A stretch of 64,000 bases of DNA from Nocardia transvalensis NBRC 15921. GTDB lineage: Bacteria; Actinomycetota; Actinomycetes; Mycobacteriales; Mycobacteriaceae. Location of the stretch: positions 1 through 64,000 of the forward strand of contig NZ_BAGL01000127.1 in assembly GCF_000308875.1 (NCBI RefSeq). Reading direction: 5' to 3'. The stretch's first letter is position 1; each line of letters starts with the position of its first letter. Shown one piece after another: positions 25,921 to 34,706 of this stretch. The position numbers and the translations under genes are program-made. Under the pieces are notes generated by a model that did not search any database, was not told where the DNA came from, and was given only the letters and a program-made list of their open reading frames with translations.

Positions 25921-26637
25921 TCAGTGCCCCATTCCCAGTCCGCCGTCGACGGGTATCACGGCCCCGCTGATGTAGGACGCGGCGTCGCTCGCGAGAAACA
26001 GGACCACACCGGCGATCTCGTCCGGCTGAGCGAAGCGCCCGGCCGGAGTGGCCGCGATGTACGCCTTCCGCCGGCTCTCGGGCAGGGCCCGTGTCATATC
26101 CGTATCGATGAATCCGGGCGCGACCACATTGGCCGTGACGTTCCGCTTGCCGAGTTCGCGGGTGATGCTGCGGGCCAGCCCGACGAGTCCGGCCTTGGAC
26201 GAGGCGTAGTTGGCCTGTCCGGGCGATCCGTAGGACCCCATGACGCTCGAGACGAAGATCAGCCGGCCACGTCCGAGCTGGAGCAGACCCGTGCTCGCGC
26301 GGCGTGCGCAGCGGAACGCCCCGGCGAGATTGGTATCGACGACCGTCCGGAAATCGTCGTCGGTCATCCGCGCCAGGAGGCCGTCGCGGGTGACGCCCGC
26401 ATTGGCGACGACCACCTCGATCGGCCCGCCGACCAGCTTCTCGGCGTCGTCGAACGCGGCGTCGACCGATTCCGTCGAGGTGACGTCGCACGTCACCGCG
26501 TATCCGTCCGCGGGGCCGCTGCCGTCGCGGCTCGCGACGACGACCCGGTCGCCCGCGTCGATGAACGCGCGGGCCACGGCCGAGCCGATCCCGCGATTAC
26601 CGCCCGTGACGAGCACGGTGCGTGGGGCATTGGTCAT
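25921..26637 (-). CDS. MabA/FabG-like 3-oxoacyl-ACP reductase
   Basis: 238 residues from the ATG at 26637, which has GGAG 8 bases upstream; the upstream extension to 26745 has none. SDR features: VLVTGGNRGIG, NAG, the Ser (SSVMGSYG), and YASSK as the Tyr-x3-Lys pair. The end, SYISGAVIPVDGGLGMGH, is nearly that of mycobacterial MabA. It reduces 3-oxoacyl-ACP with NADPH. First gene of the minus-strand FAS-II operon and divergent from the main PKS operon, sharing a control region with StrR-type operator 2. Confidence 0.9.
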   Translation of the reverse strand: MTNAPRTVLVTGGNRGIGSAVARAFIDAGDRVVVASRDGSGPADGYAVTCDVTSTESVDAAFDDAEKLVGGPIEVVVANAGVTRDGLLARMTDDDFRTVVDTNLAGAFRCARRASTGLLQLGRGRLIFVSSVMGSYGSPGQANYASSKAGLVGLARSITRELGKRNVTANVVAPGFIDTDMTRALPESRRKAYIAATPAGRFAQPDEIAGVVLFLASDAASYISGAVIPVDGGLGMGH

Positions 26638-26739
26638 GAGAGGTCTCCGTACGTCCGAGAGGAAACGGGGGGAATTCACCACATGAAACCTCCGGCGAGG
26701 GTCTATTGCAATCGAATCCCGGGGCACCGCGCGGCCGCT

Positions 26740-26768
26740 GTTCAATAGCGCAATATCGGCAGTTGAAC
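26740..26768. promoter_or_regulatory. StrR-type operator 2
   Basis: GTTCAATAG-N11-CAGTTGAAC. The right arm is identical to that of operator 1; the left arm matches its complement at 7 of 9 positions. Spacer exactly 11 bp. It lies between the MabA-like operon (minus) and the main PKS operon (plus), 133 bp from the next plus-strand start. Confidence 0.72.
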
Positions 26769-26900
26769 GATGTCACCGGCAATTGTTGATGCGCTCGCCG
26801 CGCCCTTGTCGAACAGCGACCGCCGCCGCTAGCTTCGTCCTATCCGCAGAACGGCGCGTGCCGCCGGATTCCGTGTCATCTCCCAGTCCCCGAGGAAGCG

Positions 26901-28397
26901 ATGAATGCCGAACCAAGCGTCGAAATAAACGGAGGCGTCCCCGCCGCCCAGGAAGTGCCCGTGGTCATCGTCGGTATCGGGCCGACCGGCCTCATGCTGG
27001 CGAGCGAGCTGCGGCTGTGGGGGGTGGACTGCCTGGTCATCGGCACGTCGGTGACGCCCGAGACCGAATCGCGCGCCCTGGGCTTCACCCCCAGCACGCA
27101 GGAGATCTTCGCCCATCGCGATATGCTCCGCGAATTCGGCGAGCTGGAGCGCCTGCCCGCCGTGCATTTCGCGGGAATTGTGATATCCGCCGAACACGTG
27201 GCGTCGCCGTACAAGCCGGTGATGCGATTTCCGCAATACCGGACCGAAGGTGTTCTGCGCGCTCGCGCGGCACGTCTGGGCGCAACCCTCGCACAGAGTT
27301 ACACCGTCACGGATATCCGAGAATCCGGCGAGGGTCTGGAGACGATCGCCGACGGCCCGGACGGCACAATTCGCGTCCGCTCGCACTATGTCATCGGATG
27401 CGACGGCGCGCACAGCACCGTGCGCGGGATCGCCTCTCTCGGTTATTCCCTCACCCCGCCGAGTGTGCAAATGCTCCTGGCGGATGTCGAGCACGCCGGC
27501 CTCCCGAACAATCCCTTCGGCAAGCGGACCTCCGGCGGCATGGTCATGTCCGGGCCGCTGGACGACCGTGTCGATCGGCTGATCGTGTGCGACTTCCACG
27601 CCGAACCCCTCGAACGCGGGGTGCGGGTCGAAGAGAGCCACCTGAAGAGCGCCTACAAGAACGTCACCGGCGACGATCTGCCGCCGGGAAAGATCCGATG
27701 GGCCAGCTACTTCAACGACGCCTCCGGGATGGCCCCCTCATTCCGCAACGGCTCCCTCCTCCTGGCCGGCGACGCCGCCCACACCCATCTGCCCGCCGGC
27801 GGGCAGGGCATGAACGTCTCGATCCAGGACGCTGTGAACCTGGGCTGGAAACTCGCTGCGGCCGTTCGGGGTTGGGCGCCCGCCGGACTGCTGGACACCT
27901 ACGACGCCGAGCGCCGCCAGGCGGCGCGGGAGCTGCTCGACGACACCCGCGCGCAGGGACAGCTGTTCCTCGGGAGCCAGGACGTGGACCCGCTGCGCGA
28001 GCTGCTGACCCGCCTCGCCGCGACCCGCGAGGCGGCGGAGATCCTGGCCGACGAGGTGACCGGAATGGCCCTGCGCTACGACTTCGCGCACGGCTCGCCG
28101 GAACCGGTCGGCCGCCTCCTCCCCACCGCGAATCTTCGCCTGCCGCACCAGGACACGCCGCCCCTCGGACTCTTGCGGCACGGCCGCGGAGCCTTCGTGA
28201 CCCCCGGCGGCGATCCCGCGACCACCGAACTCCTGAGCCGGTGGCGCGACCGCGTGGAACTCACCACAACCGCGACACCGGACGACACGGAGTTCCTCGT
28301 CCGGCCGGACGGATATGTGGCGTGGACGTCGCACTCCGGCGAACCGCTCACCGACGCGATCGAGCGTTGGTTCGGCCCCGCAGTTCAGCACCAGTAA
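26901..28397 (+). CDS. FAD-dependent aromatic polyketide monooxygenase (2), first gene of the main PKS operon
   Basis: 498 residues; ATG with GAGGAAG just upstream. VVIVGIGPTGLMLASEL is the FAD Rossmann motif (the second Gly-x-Gly has Ile), GCDGAHSTVRG the DG motif, and LLLAGDAAHTHLPAGGQGMNVSIQDAVNLGWKL the GD motif region. The C-terminal domain has FLVRPDGYVAW, as in monooxygenase 1, so both belong to the PgaE/RdmE type. Probable ring hydroxylase of the polyketide. A TcmI-like cyclase starts 17 bp downstream. Confidence 0.9.
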   Translation: MNAEPSVEINGGVPAAQEVPVVIVGIGPTGLMLASELRLWGVDCLVIGTSVTPETESRALGFTPSTQEIFAHRDMLREFGELERLPAVHFAGIVISAEHVASPYKPVMRFPQYRTEGVLRARAARLGATLAQSYTVTDIRESGEGLETIADGPDGTIRVRSHYVIGCDGAHSTVRGIASLGYSLTPPSVQMLLADVEHAGLPNNPFGKRTSGGMVMSGPLDDRVDRLIVCDFHAEPLERGVRVEESHLKSAYKNVTGDDLPPGKIRWASYFNDASGMAPSFRNGSLLLAGDAAHTHLPAGGQGMNVSIQDAVNLGWKLAAAVRGWAPAGLLDTYDAERRQAARELLDDTRAQGQLFLGSQDVDPLRELLTRLAATREAAEILADEVTGMALRYDFAHGSPEPVGRLLPTANLRLPHQDTPPLGLLRHGRGAFVTPGGDPATTELLSRWRDRVELTTTATPDDTEFLVRPDGYVAWTSHSGEPLTDAIERWFGPAVQHQ

Positions 28398-28414
28398 CCC
28401 AGGAAGGACACCGA

Positions 28415-28735
28415 ATGTTCACCACCCTGATCATCGCCAAGTTCCAGCGCCACGACCTGAATGCCATCTCCGAACTCTTCGGGGAGTTCGACAAGACGGA
28501 TATGCCCGAACGGATGGGCACCCTGCGGCGGCAGCTGTTCAACTACCACGACCTCTACATCCACGCGCAGGACTTCGCCGAGGATCACGGTCCGGAGCAG
28601 GTGGAGAAGGCCCGGCAGGACCCGCGGTTCGTCCGGATCAGTGACGACCTGCGGCCGTTCTTCGATCCCTACGACCCGAGCTGGAGCAGCCCGAAGGACG
28701 CGATGGCGTCGTGCTTCTACCGGTGGCAGCGGTGA
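28415..28735 (+). CDS. TcmI-family polyketide cyclase
   Basis: 106 residues. The dimeric alpha/beta barrel pattern of TcmI/JadI cyclases is visible: FTTLIIAKFQRHD at the start, LFNYHDLYIHAQDF in the middle, and SCFYRWQR at the end. These enzymes close late rings in aromatic type II polyketides, including the fourth ring of tetracenomycins and angucyclines. AGGAAGGA lies upstream; the stop overlaps the next start as GTGA. Confidence 0.87.
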   Translation: MFTTLIIAKFQRHDLNAISELFGEFDKTDMPERMGTLRRQLFNYHDLYIHAQDFAEDHGPEQVEKARQDPRFVRISDDLRPFFDPYDPSWSSPKDAMASCFYRWQR

Positions 28736-30105
28736 CCGCTCGGCAGTGGGACGTCGTCATCGTCGGGGCCGGGCCGGTCGGCAGCCTGCTCGCCGGCGCC
28801 CTCGCCGGGCGGGGCCTGTCCGTCCTGGTGCTGGAGCGTGACCGCACGGTCCCGGATCAGACTCGCGCCAGCACGCTGAACTCTCGCTCGATGGAGATCC
28901 TGTCCGCGCTGGGCGTCCCCGGACTCGAGGGTCATCCGCATTCCATGGTCGGGCACTACGGCGGCATTCCGGTGCGGCTGGACGAGATCGACAGCCCCTG
29001 GGCGGGTCTCTGGTCGATCCCGCAACCGCGGCTCGTGCGCATGCTCCGCGACTGGGCGGTCGACGCGGGCGCGACGATGAAGACGGGCACGACCTTCACC
29101 GGCGCGGAAGCCGTTGCGGCGGCGATGAAGTCACGGACATCGAGCGGCGTGACCCACGAGAGCAGGGTCCTGGTCGGCGCGGACGGCGCCGGCAGCGCCG
29201 TCCGCGACGGCCTGGCCTTCTCGCCGCGCCACACCGCGGCCAACCGCTTCATGGTCCGCTGCGACGTCGAGGGAATCACTGTCGCCCGGCGCCGATTCGA
29301 ACGGCACGGCGACGTGGTGGCCACGGCCGGCGCGATCTCCCCGCGCATCACCCGCCTCATGTTCTATTCCCCCGACTACGACGCCACCTCCGTCCCGACC
29401 TTCGACCAGGTCGCGCGGGATTGGTTCGACGCGACCGGCGAAGACGTGAGCGGCGGCGACTGTGTCTGGCTGGACACGTTCTCGAACGCCACCTCGACCG
29501 TCGGGAACTGGAAGGTCGGCAACGCCTACCTGATCGGCGACGCCGCCCACGATCAGCCGCCGGTCGGCGGGAATTCGCTCAACGCGGGCCTGCACGACGT
29601 CTACAACCTGGCGTGGAAACTCGCGGCCGTCCACGGCGGATCCGCCCCCGGCGAGCTGGCGGCCACCTACGAGGCCGAACGGGCCGAAGCGACCGCGACG
29701 ATGCAGCGGGAGGTCCGGGAACAGGAGGCGATGATCTTCGGCGCCGACACCGAGCCCGGCCGGGTGCTGCGCGACCGCCTGGCCGAGTCCGCGGCCCTGC
29801 GGCAGGACATCGCGCGGTCGATCGCGGGCGTCGACACCGAATACACGGGCACCCGGACCGGCCGCCGGGTTTCCCCGTCCGGCCTGGCCCAGGCCCTCGG
29901 CCGCCCCCTCGCGGACTACGAGGAGGCCGCGCTCGGCCGGGAAGCCATTCTGGCAGTGGGCGACAGCGCCGACGACGTGGGCCTCGCCATCCGCCCCGAC
30001 GGGCACCTCGCCTGGAGCCCCGACCTCTCGAGCGACCTCGCCGACAGCGCCGTCACGCGATGGTTCGGGAACTTCCTCAGCCCGGTTCTCCTGAAAGCGG
30101 GATAG
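28732..30105 (+). CDS. FAD-dependent aromatic polyketide monooxygenase (3)
   Basis: 457 residues from the GTG at 28732 that overlaps the cyclase stop; an upstream in-frame start lies inside the cyclase gene. VVIVGAGPVGSLLAGALAG, GADGAGSAVRDG and LIGDAAHDQPPVGGNSLNAGLHD give the three flavin motifs. The GD region has D-Q-P-P-V where the other two have H-x-P-A, so this copy is the most diverged and may do a different oxidation (ring opening or quinone formation). It stops 2 bp before KS-alpha. Confidence 0.88.
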   Translation: MTARQWDVVIVGAGPVGSLLAGALAGRGLSVLVLERDRTVPDQTRASTLNSRSMEILSALGVPGLEGHPHSMVGHYGGIPVRLDEIDSPWAGLWSIPQPRLVRMLRDWAVDAGATMKTGTTFTGAEAVAAAMKSRTSSGVTHESRVLVGADGAGSAVRDGLAFSPRHTAANRFMVRCDVEGITVARRRFERHGDVVATAGAISPRITRLMFYSPDYDATSVPTFDQVARDWFDATGEDVSGGDCVWLDTFSNATSTVGNWKVGNAYLIGDAAHDQPPVGGNSLNAGLHDVYNLAWKLAAVHGGSAPGELAATYEAERAEATATMQREVREQEAMIFGADTEPGRVLRDRLAESAALRQDIARSIAGVDTEYTGTRTGRRVSPSGLAQALGRPLADYEEAALGREAILAVGDSADDVGLAIRPDGHLAWSPDLSSDLADSAVTRWFGNFLSPVLLKAG

Positions 30106-30107
30106 TC

Positions 30108-31382
30108 ATGTCCGACAGATTTCGCCGAGCCGTCATCACCGGCGTCGGTGTCGTCGCGCCGGGAGGCGTCGGCGCCAAGGTCTTCTGGGAGAAGATCACC
30201 TCCGGCAGCACCTCCACGCGACCCATCACGCTGTTCGATCCGGCGGTGTTCCGCTGCCGCATCGCCGCCGAGGTCGACTTCGACCCGGCCCGGGAGGGTC
30301 TCTCCTCCAAGGAGATTCGCCGCCTGGATCGTGCCGGTCAGTTCGCGATCGTCGCGGCGCGGGAGGCCATGGCCGACAGCGGGCTGGACGATCTCCCCGA
30401 CCGGTCGCGCCTCGGCGTGAGCCTGGGCAGCGCGGTCGGAAACTCCACCCGGATGGAGGAGGAGTACGTAGCCATCAGCGACGGCGGGCGCGACTGGCTG
30501 GTCGACCACCGGTTCACGGTGCCGTACTCGTACTCCTACATCGCCGCGAGTTCCCTGGCGGCGGAGGTGGCCTGGGCCGCCCGCGCCGAAGGACCCGCCG
30601 TCGTCGTGTCGGCGGGCTGCACCTCGGGCCTGGACGCCGTCGGCCACGCGGTCCAGCTGATCGAGGACGGCACCGCCGATGTCATCGTCAGCGGCTCCAC
30701 CGACGCGCCGATCACCCCGATCACCATGGCGTGTTTCGATGCCCTGAAGGCGACCACTCCGCGAAACGACGACCCCGCCGGCGGCTGCCGTCCGTTCCAC
30801 CGCGACCGGGACGGCATCGTCCTCGGCGAGGGCTCGGCGATCCTGGTGGTCGAGGAGCTGGAGCACGCGCGCCGCCGCGGCGCGACCGTCCTCGCCGAGG
30901 TCGTCGGTTATGCCAACCGCGCCAACGCCTTTCATATGACGGGGCTGCGCCCGGACGGCCGGGAACTCGCCGAGGCGATCCGCGCCGCGATGGCGCAGGC
31001 GAGTGTCGGCCCGGGCGATATCGACTACGTCAACGCGCACGGCTCGGGCACCCGGCAGAACGACCTGCACGAGACCGCCGCCGTGAAATCGGCGCTGGGC
31101 GCGGCCGCCTACGACGTGCCGATGAGTTCGATCAAGTCGATGGTCGGCCATTCGCTCGGCGGCATCGGGGCGATCGAGATCGCGGCCTGCGTGCTGGCCA
31201 TCCAGAACGACATCGTCCCGCCCACAGCGAATCTCACCGAACAGGATCCCGCCTGCGATCTGGACTACGTGCCGCTGGTCGCGCGGGAACAACGCACCGA
31301 CACGGTGCTCACCGTCGGCAGCGGCTTCGGCGGATTCCAGGCCGCCATGCTGCTGGCCGCGCCCGAGCGGAGGACACCATGA
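30108..31382 (+). CDS. Type II PKS ketosynthase alpha
   Basis: 424 residues. Active-site Cys171 in VSAGCTSGLDAVG, His311 in VNAHGSGTRQND and His348 in KSMVGHSLGG form the KS triad. Length and sequence match aromatic type II KS-alpha rather than FabF. With the CLF it condenses malonyl units on the ACP into a poly-beta-ketone. The stop overlaps the CLF start as ATGA, normal for this heterodimer. Confidence 0.97.
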   Translation: MSDRFRRAVITGVGVVAPGGVGAKVFWEKITSGSTSTRPITLFDPAVFRCRIAAEVDFDPAREGLSSKEIRRLDRAGQFAIVAAREAMADSGLDDLPDRSRLGVSLGSAVGNSTRMEEEYVAISDGGRDWLVDHRFTVPYSYSYIAASSLAAEVAWAARAEGPAVVVSAGCTSGLDAVGHAVQLIEDGTADVIVSGSTDAPITPITMACFDALKATTPRNDDPAGGCRPFHRDRDGIVLGEGSAILVVEELEHARRRGATVLAEVVGYANRANAFHMTGLRPDGRELAEAIRAAMAQASVGPGDIDYVNAHGSGTRQNDLHETAAVKSALGAAAYDVPMSSIKSMVGHSLGGIGAIEIAACVLAIQNDIVPPTANLTEQDPACDLDYVPLVAREQRTDTVLTVGSGFGGFQAAMLLAAPERRTP

Positions 31383-32638
31383 CGACGACCGTCGTGACCG
31401 GTCTCGGCGTCGCCGCGCCGAACGGCGTAGGGACAGAGGACTATTGGCAGGCGACCCTGGCCGGGCGCAACGGGATCGGGCCCATCGAGCTGTTCGACGC
31501 CCGCCCCTATCCGGTCACCCTCGCGGGCGAGGTCGACCTCGACGCCGCGGCGTACGTCCCCGGAAAGTTCCGCGCGCAAACCGATCACATGACGCAGCTG
31601 GCGATGGCGGCGACGGTCATGGCGCTCGAGGATTCCGGCGTGGCCCCTTCGGAACTGCCGGAATTCGATATGGGCATCACCGTCGCCAACTCCTCCGGCG
31701 GCATCATGTTCGGGCAGCGCGAATTGCAGCAGCTCTGGTCGCGGGGCCCGAGCCATGTGTCCGCCTATATGGCGGTGGCCTGGTTCTACGCCGCGACGGC
31801 CGGTCAGCTGTCGATCCGGCACGGCATGAAGGGGCCGACGATCGTGCTCGCCGCCGAGCAGGCCGGCGGCCTGGACGCGGTCGGGCACGCGCGACGCCAG
31901 GTGCGCCGCGGCACCCCGATCATGGTCACCGGCGGCAGCGATGCCTCGCTGTCCCCCGGCGGTCTCGCCTTCCAGATCGGCACCGGCCTGCTCAGCACCC
32001 GTTCCGATCCCGATCGGGCCTACCTGCCCTTCGACCGGGACGCGTGCGGGTATCTGCCGGGCAACGGCGGGGCGGTCCTCGTCCTGGAGGACGCCGACGC
32101 GGCACGGGCCCGGGGGCAGGCCGGCCACTACGGCGAAATCACCGGCTACGCCGCCACTTTCGACCGCCGTGACGACTCCGGCGAGCCCGGCGCGGAGGTC
32201 ACGGCGTACGACCCGCCGCGCGGGTCGCGGGTGTCGCGATTGCGGCGCGCCATCGAACTGGCGCTGGCGGATGCGGAGATCGCGCCCGCCGACGTGGACG
32301 TCGTCTTCGCCGACGCCTCGGGACTGCGCACCGCGGACCTCGAGGAAGCCGCGGCCGTCACCGCCGTCTTCGGCGTGGGCGGGGTCCCCGTGACCGCGCC
32401 CAAGACGATGACGGGCCGGCTGTACGCGGCCGGCGGAGCGCTCGACCTCGTCACCGCGCTCCTCGCGATCCGGGACGGTGTCATCCCGCCCACCGTGAAC
32501 GTGACCAGTCCCGCCCCCGGCATCGATCTGGATCTGGTGCTGGACGAGCCACGGCCACAACGGATCCGGAACGCACTCGTCCTGGCACGCGGATTGGGCG
32601 GATTCAACTCCGCCGTAGTCGTATCCGCACCGAAGTAA
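31379..32638 (+). CDS. Type II PKS chain-length factor (KS beta)
   Basis: 419 residues, homologous to the preceding KS but with Gln161 in LAAEQAGGLDA replacing the catalytic Cys, the hallmark of a chain-length factor. It dimerises with KS-alpha and sets polyketide length and priming. An ACP follows 30 bp downstream in the usual KS-CLF-ACP order. Confidence 0.97.
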   Translation: MTTTVVTGLGVAAPNGVGTEDYWQATLAGRNGIGPIELFDARPYPVTLAGEVDLDAAAYVPGKFRAQTDHMTQLAMAATVMALEDSGVAPSELPEFDMGITVANSSGGIMFGQRELQQLWSRGPSHVSAYMAVAWFYAATAGQLSIRHGMKGPTIVLAAEQAGGLDAVGHARRQVRRGTPIMVTGGSDASLSPGGLAFQIGTGLLSTRSDPDRAYLPFDRDACGYLPGNGGAVLVLEDADAARARGQAGHYGEITGYAATFDRRDDSGEPGAEVTAYDPPRGSRVSRLRRAIELALADAEIAPADVDVVFADASGLRTADLEEAAAVTAVFGVGGVPVTAPKTMTGRLYAAGGALDLVTALLAIRDGVIPPTVNVTSPAPGIDLDLVLDEPRPQRIRNALVLARGLGGFNSAVVVSAPK

Positions 32639-32668
32639 GTGATCACCCCGAAAAAAGGAGAGTTCGAC

Positions 32669-32920
32669 ATGACCGTACTGACCGCCGACAGCCTCAAGGA
32701 AGCCATGCGTCTCGTGGCCCACGACCCCGATCTGGCCGTGGACAGCATCGATACCGAGTTCGGCGACCTGGATTTCGATTCCCTCGCCGTCCTCGAGCTG
32801 GTGACCCGCGTCCAGAAGGAGTACGCGATCACCGTGCCGGACAGCGTGATGGAGGAGCTCTCGACGCCGCGGGATCTGCTGGACTACGTCACGAAGCAGC
32901 TCGAGGAGAGCACATCGTGA
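32669..32920 (+). CDS. Type II PKS acyl carrier protein
   Basis: 83 residues from the ATG at 32669, which is preceded by AAAAAAGGAGAG; an in-frame start at 32639 lies before that site. Ser38 in LDFDSLAVLEL is the phosphopantetheine site. Acidic, four-helix ACP pattern. Its TGA overlaps the KSIII start as GTGA. No phosphopantetheinyl transferase or malonyltransferase is seen in the window, so these are probably shared with primary metabolism. Confidence 0.96.
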   Translation: MTVLTADSLKEAMRLVAHDPDLAVDSIDTEFGDLDFDSLAVLELVTRVQKEYAITVPDSVMEELSTPRDLLDYVTKQLEESTS

Positions 32921-33897
32921 CTCGGCACAGCCGGATCACCGGCATCGGTGTCTACCGACCGCAGCGGCTGGTGCCCAGCTCCGAGATCGCGGAACGTCTC
33001 GGCCTCAGTGAGGAGTGGATCGTCAAGCGGTCCGGGATCGAACGCCGCGGGTACGCCGGCCCGGACGAAACGCTGCTCATGATGGCGTCGGAGGCGGCGA
33101 TCAACGCGCTGGAGCATGCCGACGTCACGCCCGAGCAGATCGGCTGCGTCGTGGTGGCGACCACGACGCACCTGTCCCAGATGCCATCGCTGGCCTCGCA
33201 GGTCGCCTTCACCGTGGGCGCGCACAACGCGGGCAGCTTCGACATCCTGGCCGCCTGCGCCGGATTCCCCTACGCGGTCGCGCTGGCCTCGGACATGGTG
33301 AAGGCGGGCACCGCCGACCACGTGCTGGTCATCGGCGCCGAGCGCATCACGGACATCCTCGACGAGGACGACCCCGCGACCGCGTTCCTGTTCGCCGACG
33401 GCGCGGGGGCGGCCGTGATCGGCGCGTGCGAGAGCCCGCGGATCGGTCCCGTCGTCTGGGGTACCGACGGGTCGCGGGCCGGCGCGGTCGGCATGACCGG
33501 GTACTGGGATCCCGCGCTGCGCACCGATCCGTCGCTGCCGTGGCCGCGACTCGGCATGAAGGGATGGCAGGTATACCGCTGGGCCATCTCGGAATTGGCG
33601 CGGGTGGCCCGCGAGGCGGTCGAGCGGGCCGGCATGAAACTCGCCGATATCGACGCGTTCGTCCCGCATCAGGCGAACCGGCTGATCACCGAGGAACTGG
33701 TCCGCCAACTGGAACTCGGCGAGGACACCGTTGTCGCCGAAGACATTACGAATACCGGGAATACGTCCGCGGCGTCCATTCCGCTCGCTCTCGAGCGGCT
33801 GCTCGCGGCGGGCGAGGTCACCAGCGGAATGAACGCATTGACGATGGGCTTCGGCTCCGGCCTCGTCTACGCCGGCCAGGTCGTCGAAATACCGTGA
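32917..33897 (+). CDS. FabH-like ketosynthase III (starter-unit priming enzyme)
   Basis: 326 residues. Cys114 in LAACAGFPYA, His251 in VPHQANRLI and Asn282 in TNTGNTSAAS form the FabH triad, so it is catalytically complete. KSIII enzymes in aromatic PKS clusters (for example R1128, frenolicin and benastatin types) load non-acetate alkylacyl starters by condensing an acyl-CoA with malonyl-ACP. With reductase, dehydratase and enoyl reductase genes in the same cluster, that role is strongly suggested. Confidence 0.93.
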   Translation: MTRHSRITGIGVYRPQRLVPSSEIAERLGLSEEWIVKRSGIERRGYAGPDETLLMMASEAAINALEHADVTPEQIGCVVVATTTHLSQMPSLASQVAFTVGAHNAGSFDILAACAGFPYAVALASDMVKAGTADHVLVIGAERITDILDEDDPATAFLFADGAGAAVIGACESPRIGPVVWGTDGSRAGAVGMTGYWDPALRTDPSLPWPRLGMKGWQVYRWAISELARVAREAVERAGMKLADIDAFVPHQANRLITEELVRQLELGEDTVVAEDITNTGNTSAASIPLALERLLAAGEVTSGMNALTMGFGSGLVYAGQVVEIP

Positions 33898-33908
33898 AGG
33901 AGTAGCAC

Positions 33909-34694
33909 ATGACAGTCGCCACGACTCGCGTCGCGCTGGTCACCGGGGCCACGAGCGGCATCGGGCTGGCCACGGCCCGCCTGCTCGGCAGCACCGGCCA
34001 TCGCGTATTCCTCTGCGCGCGCCGCAGCCAGGAGGTCAAGGAGACGATCGAGACGCTGACCGAGGAGGGGTTGGACGTCGACGGGACGGCGGCCGACATC
34101 ACCTCCGGTCCGGAGGTGGAAGCACTCGTCGCCGAGACGGTGCGGCGGTTCGGGCAGATCGACATTCTGGTGAACAACGCCGGCCGGGGCGGCGGGGGCA
34201 TCACCGCGGATATCGCCGACGAACTGTGGAATTCGGTCGTCGAGACGAACCTGACCGGAACCTTTCGCGTCACCCGGGAGGTGCTGAAGGCGGGCGGTCT
34301 CGCCGGACGCCCCTGGGGCCGGATCATCAATATCGCCTCGACCGGCGGCAAACAGGGCGTCATCTACGCGGCACCGTACTCCGCGTCGAAACACGGCGTC
34401 GTCGGCTTCACGAAGGCCCTCGGCCTGGAACTGGCCGGGACCGGCGTCACCGTCAACGCCGTCTGCCCCGGCTATGTCGAGACGCCGATGGCCTCGCGGG
34501 TGCGCCGGAACTACGCGGCCGGCTGGCAGATCACCGAGGACGAGGTCCTGGAGCGCTTCCAGGCCAAGATCCCCCTCGGCCGGTACACCACACCGCAGGA
34601 AGTCGCGGGCCTGATCGGCTATCTCGTCACCGATACCGCGGACGCCATCACCGCGCAGGCGATCAATGTCTGTGGCGGACTGGGCAACTACTGA
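33909..34694 (+). CDS. ActIII-like C9 polyketide ketoreductase
   Basis: 261 residues. SDR features: VTGATSGIGLA, NNAGRGGGG, Ser in ASTGGKQG, and YSASK. The C-terminal NVCGGLGNY and the NAVCPGYVETPMAS loop are specific to the actinorhodin-type reductases that reduce the C9 ketone of the nascent poly-beta-ketone and guide first-ring closure. It follows KSIII by 11 bp. Confidence 0.94.
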   Translation: MTVATTRVALVTGATSGIGLATARLLGSTGHRVFLCARRSQEVKETIETLTEEGLDVDGTAADITSGPEVEALVAETVRRFGQIDILVNNAGRGGGGITADIADELWNSVVETNLTGTFRVTREVLKAGGLAGRPWGRIINIASTGGKQGVIYAAPYSASKHGVVGFTKALGLELAGTGVTVNAVCPGYVETPMASRVRRNYAAGWQITEDEVLERFQAKIPLGRYTTPQEVAGLIGYLVTDTADAITAQAINVCGGLGNY

Positions 34695-34706
34695 GAGGCG
34701 CCTTCG

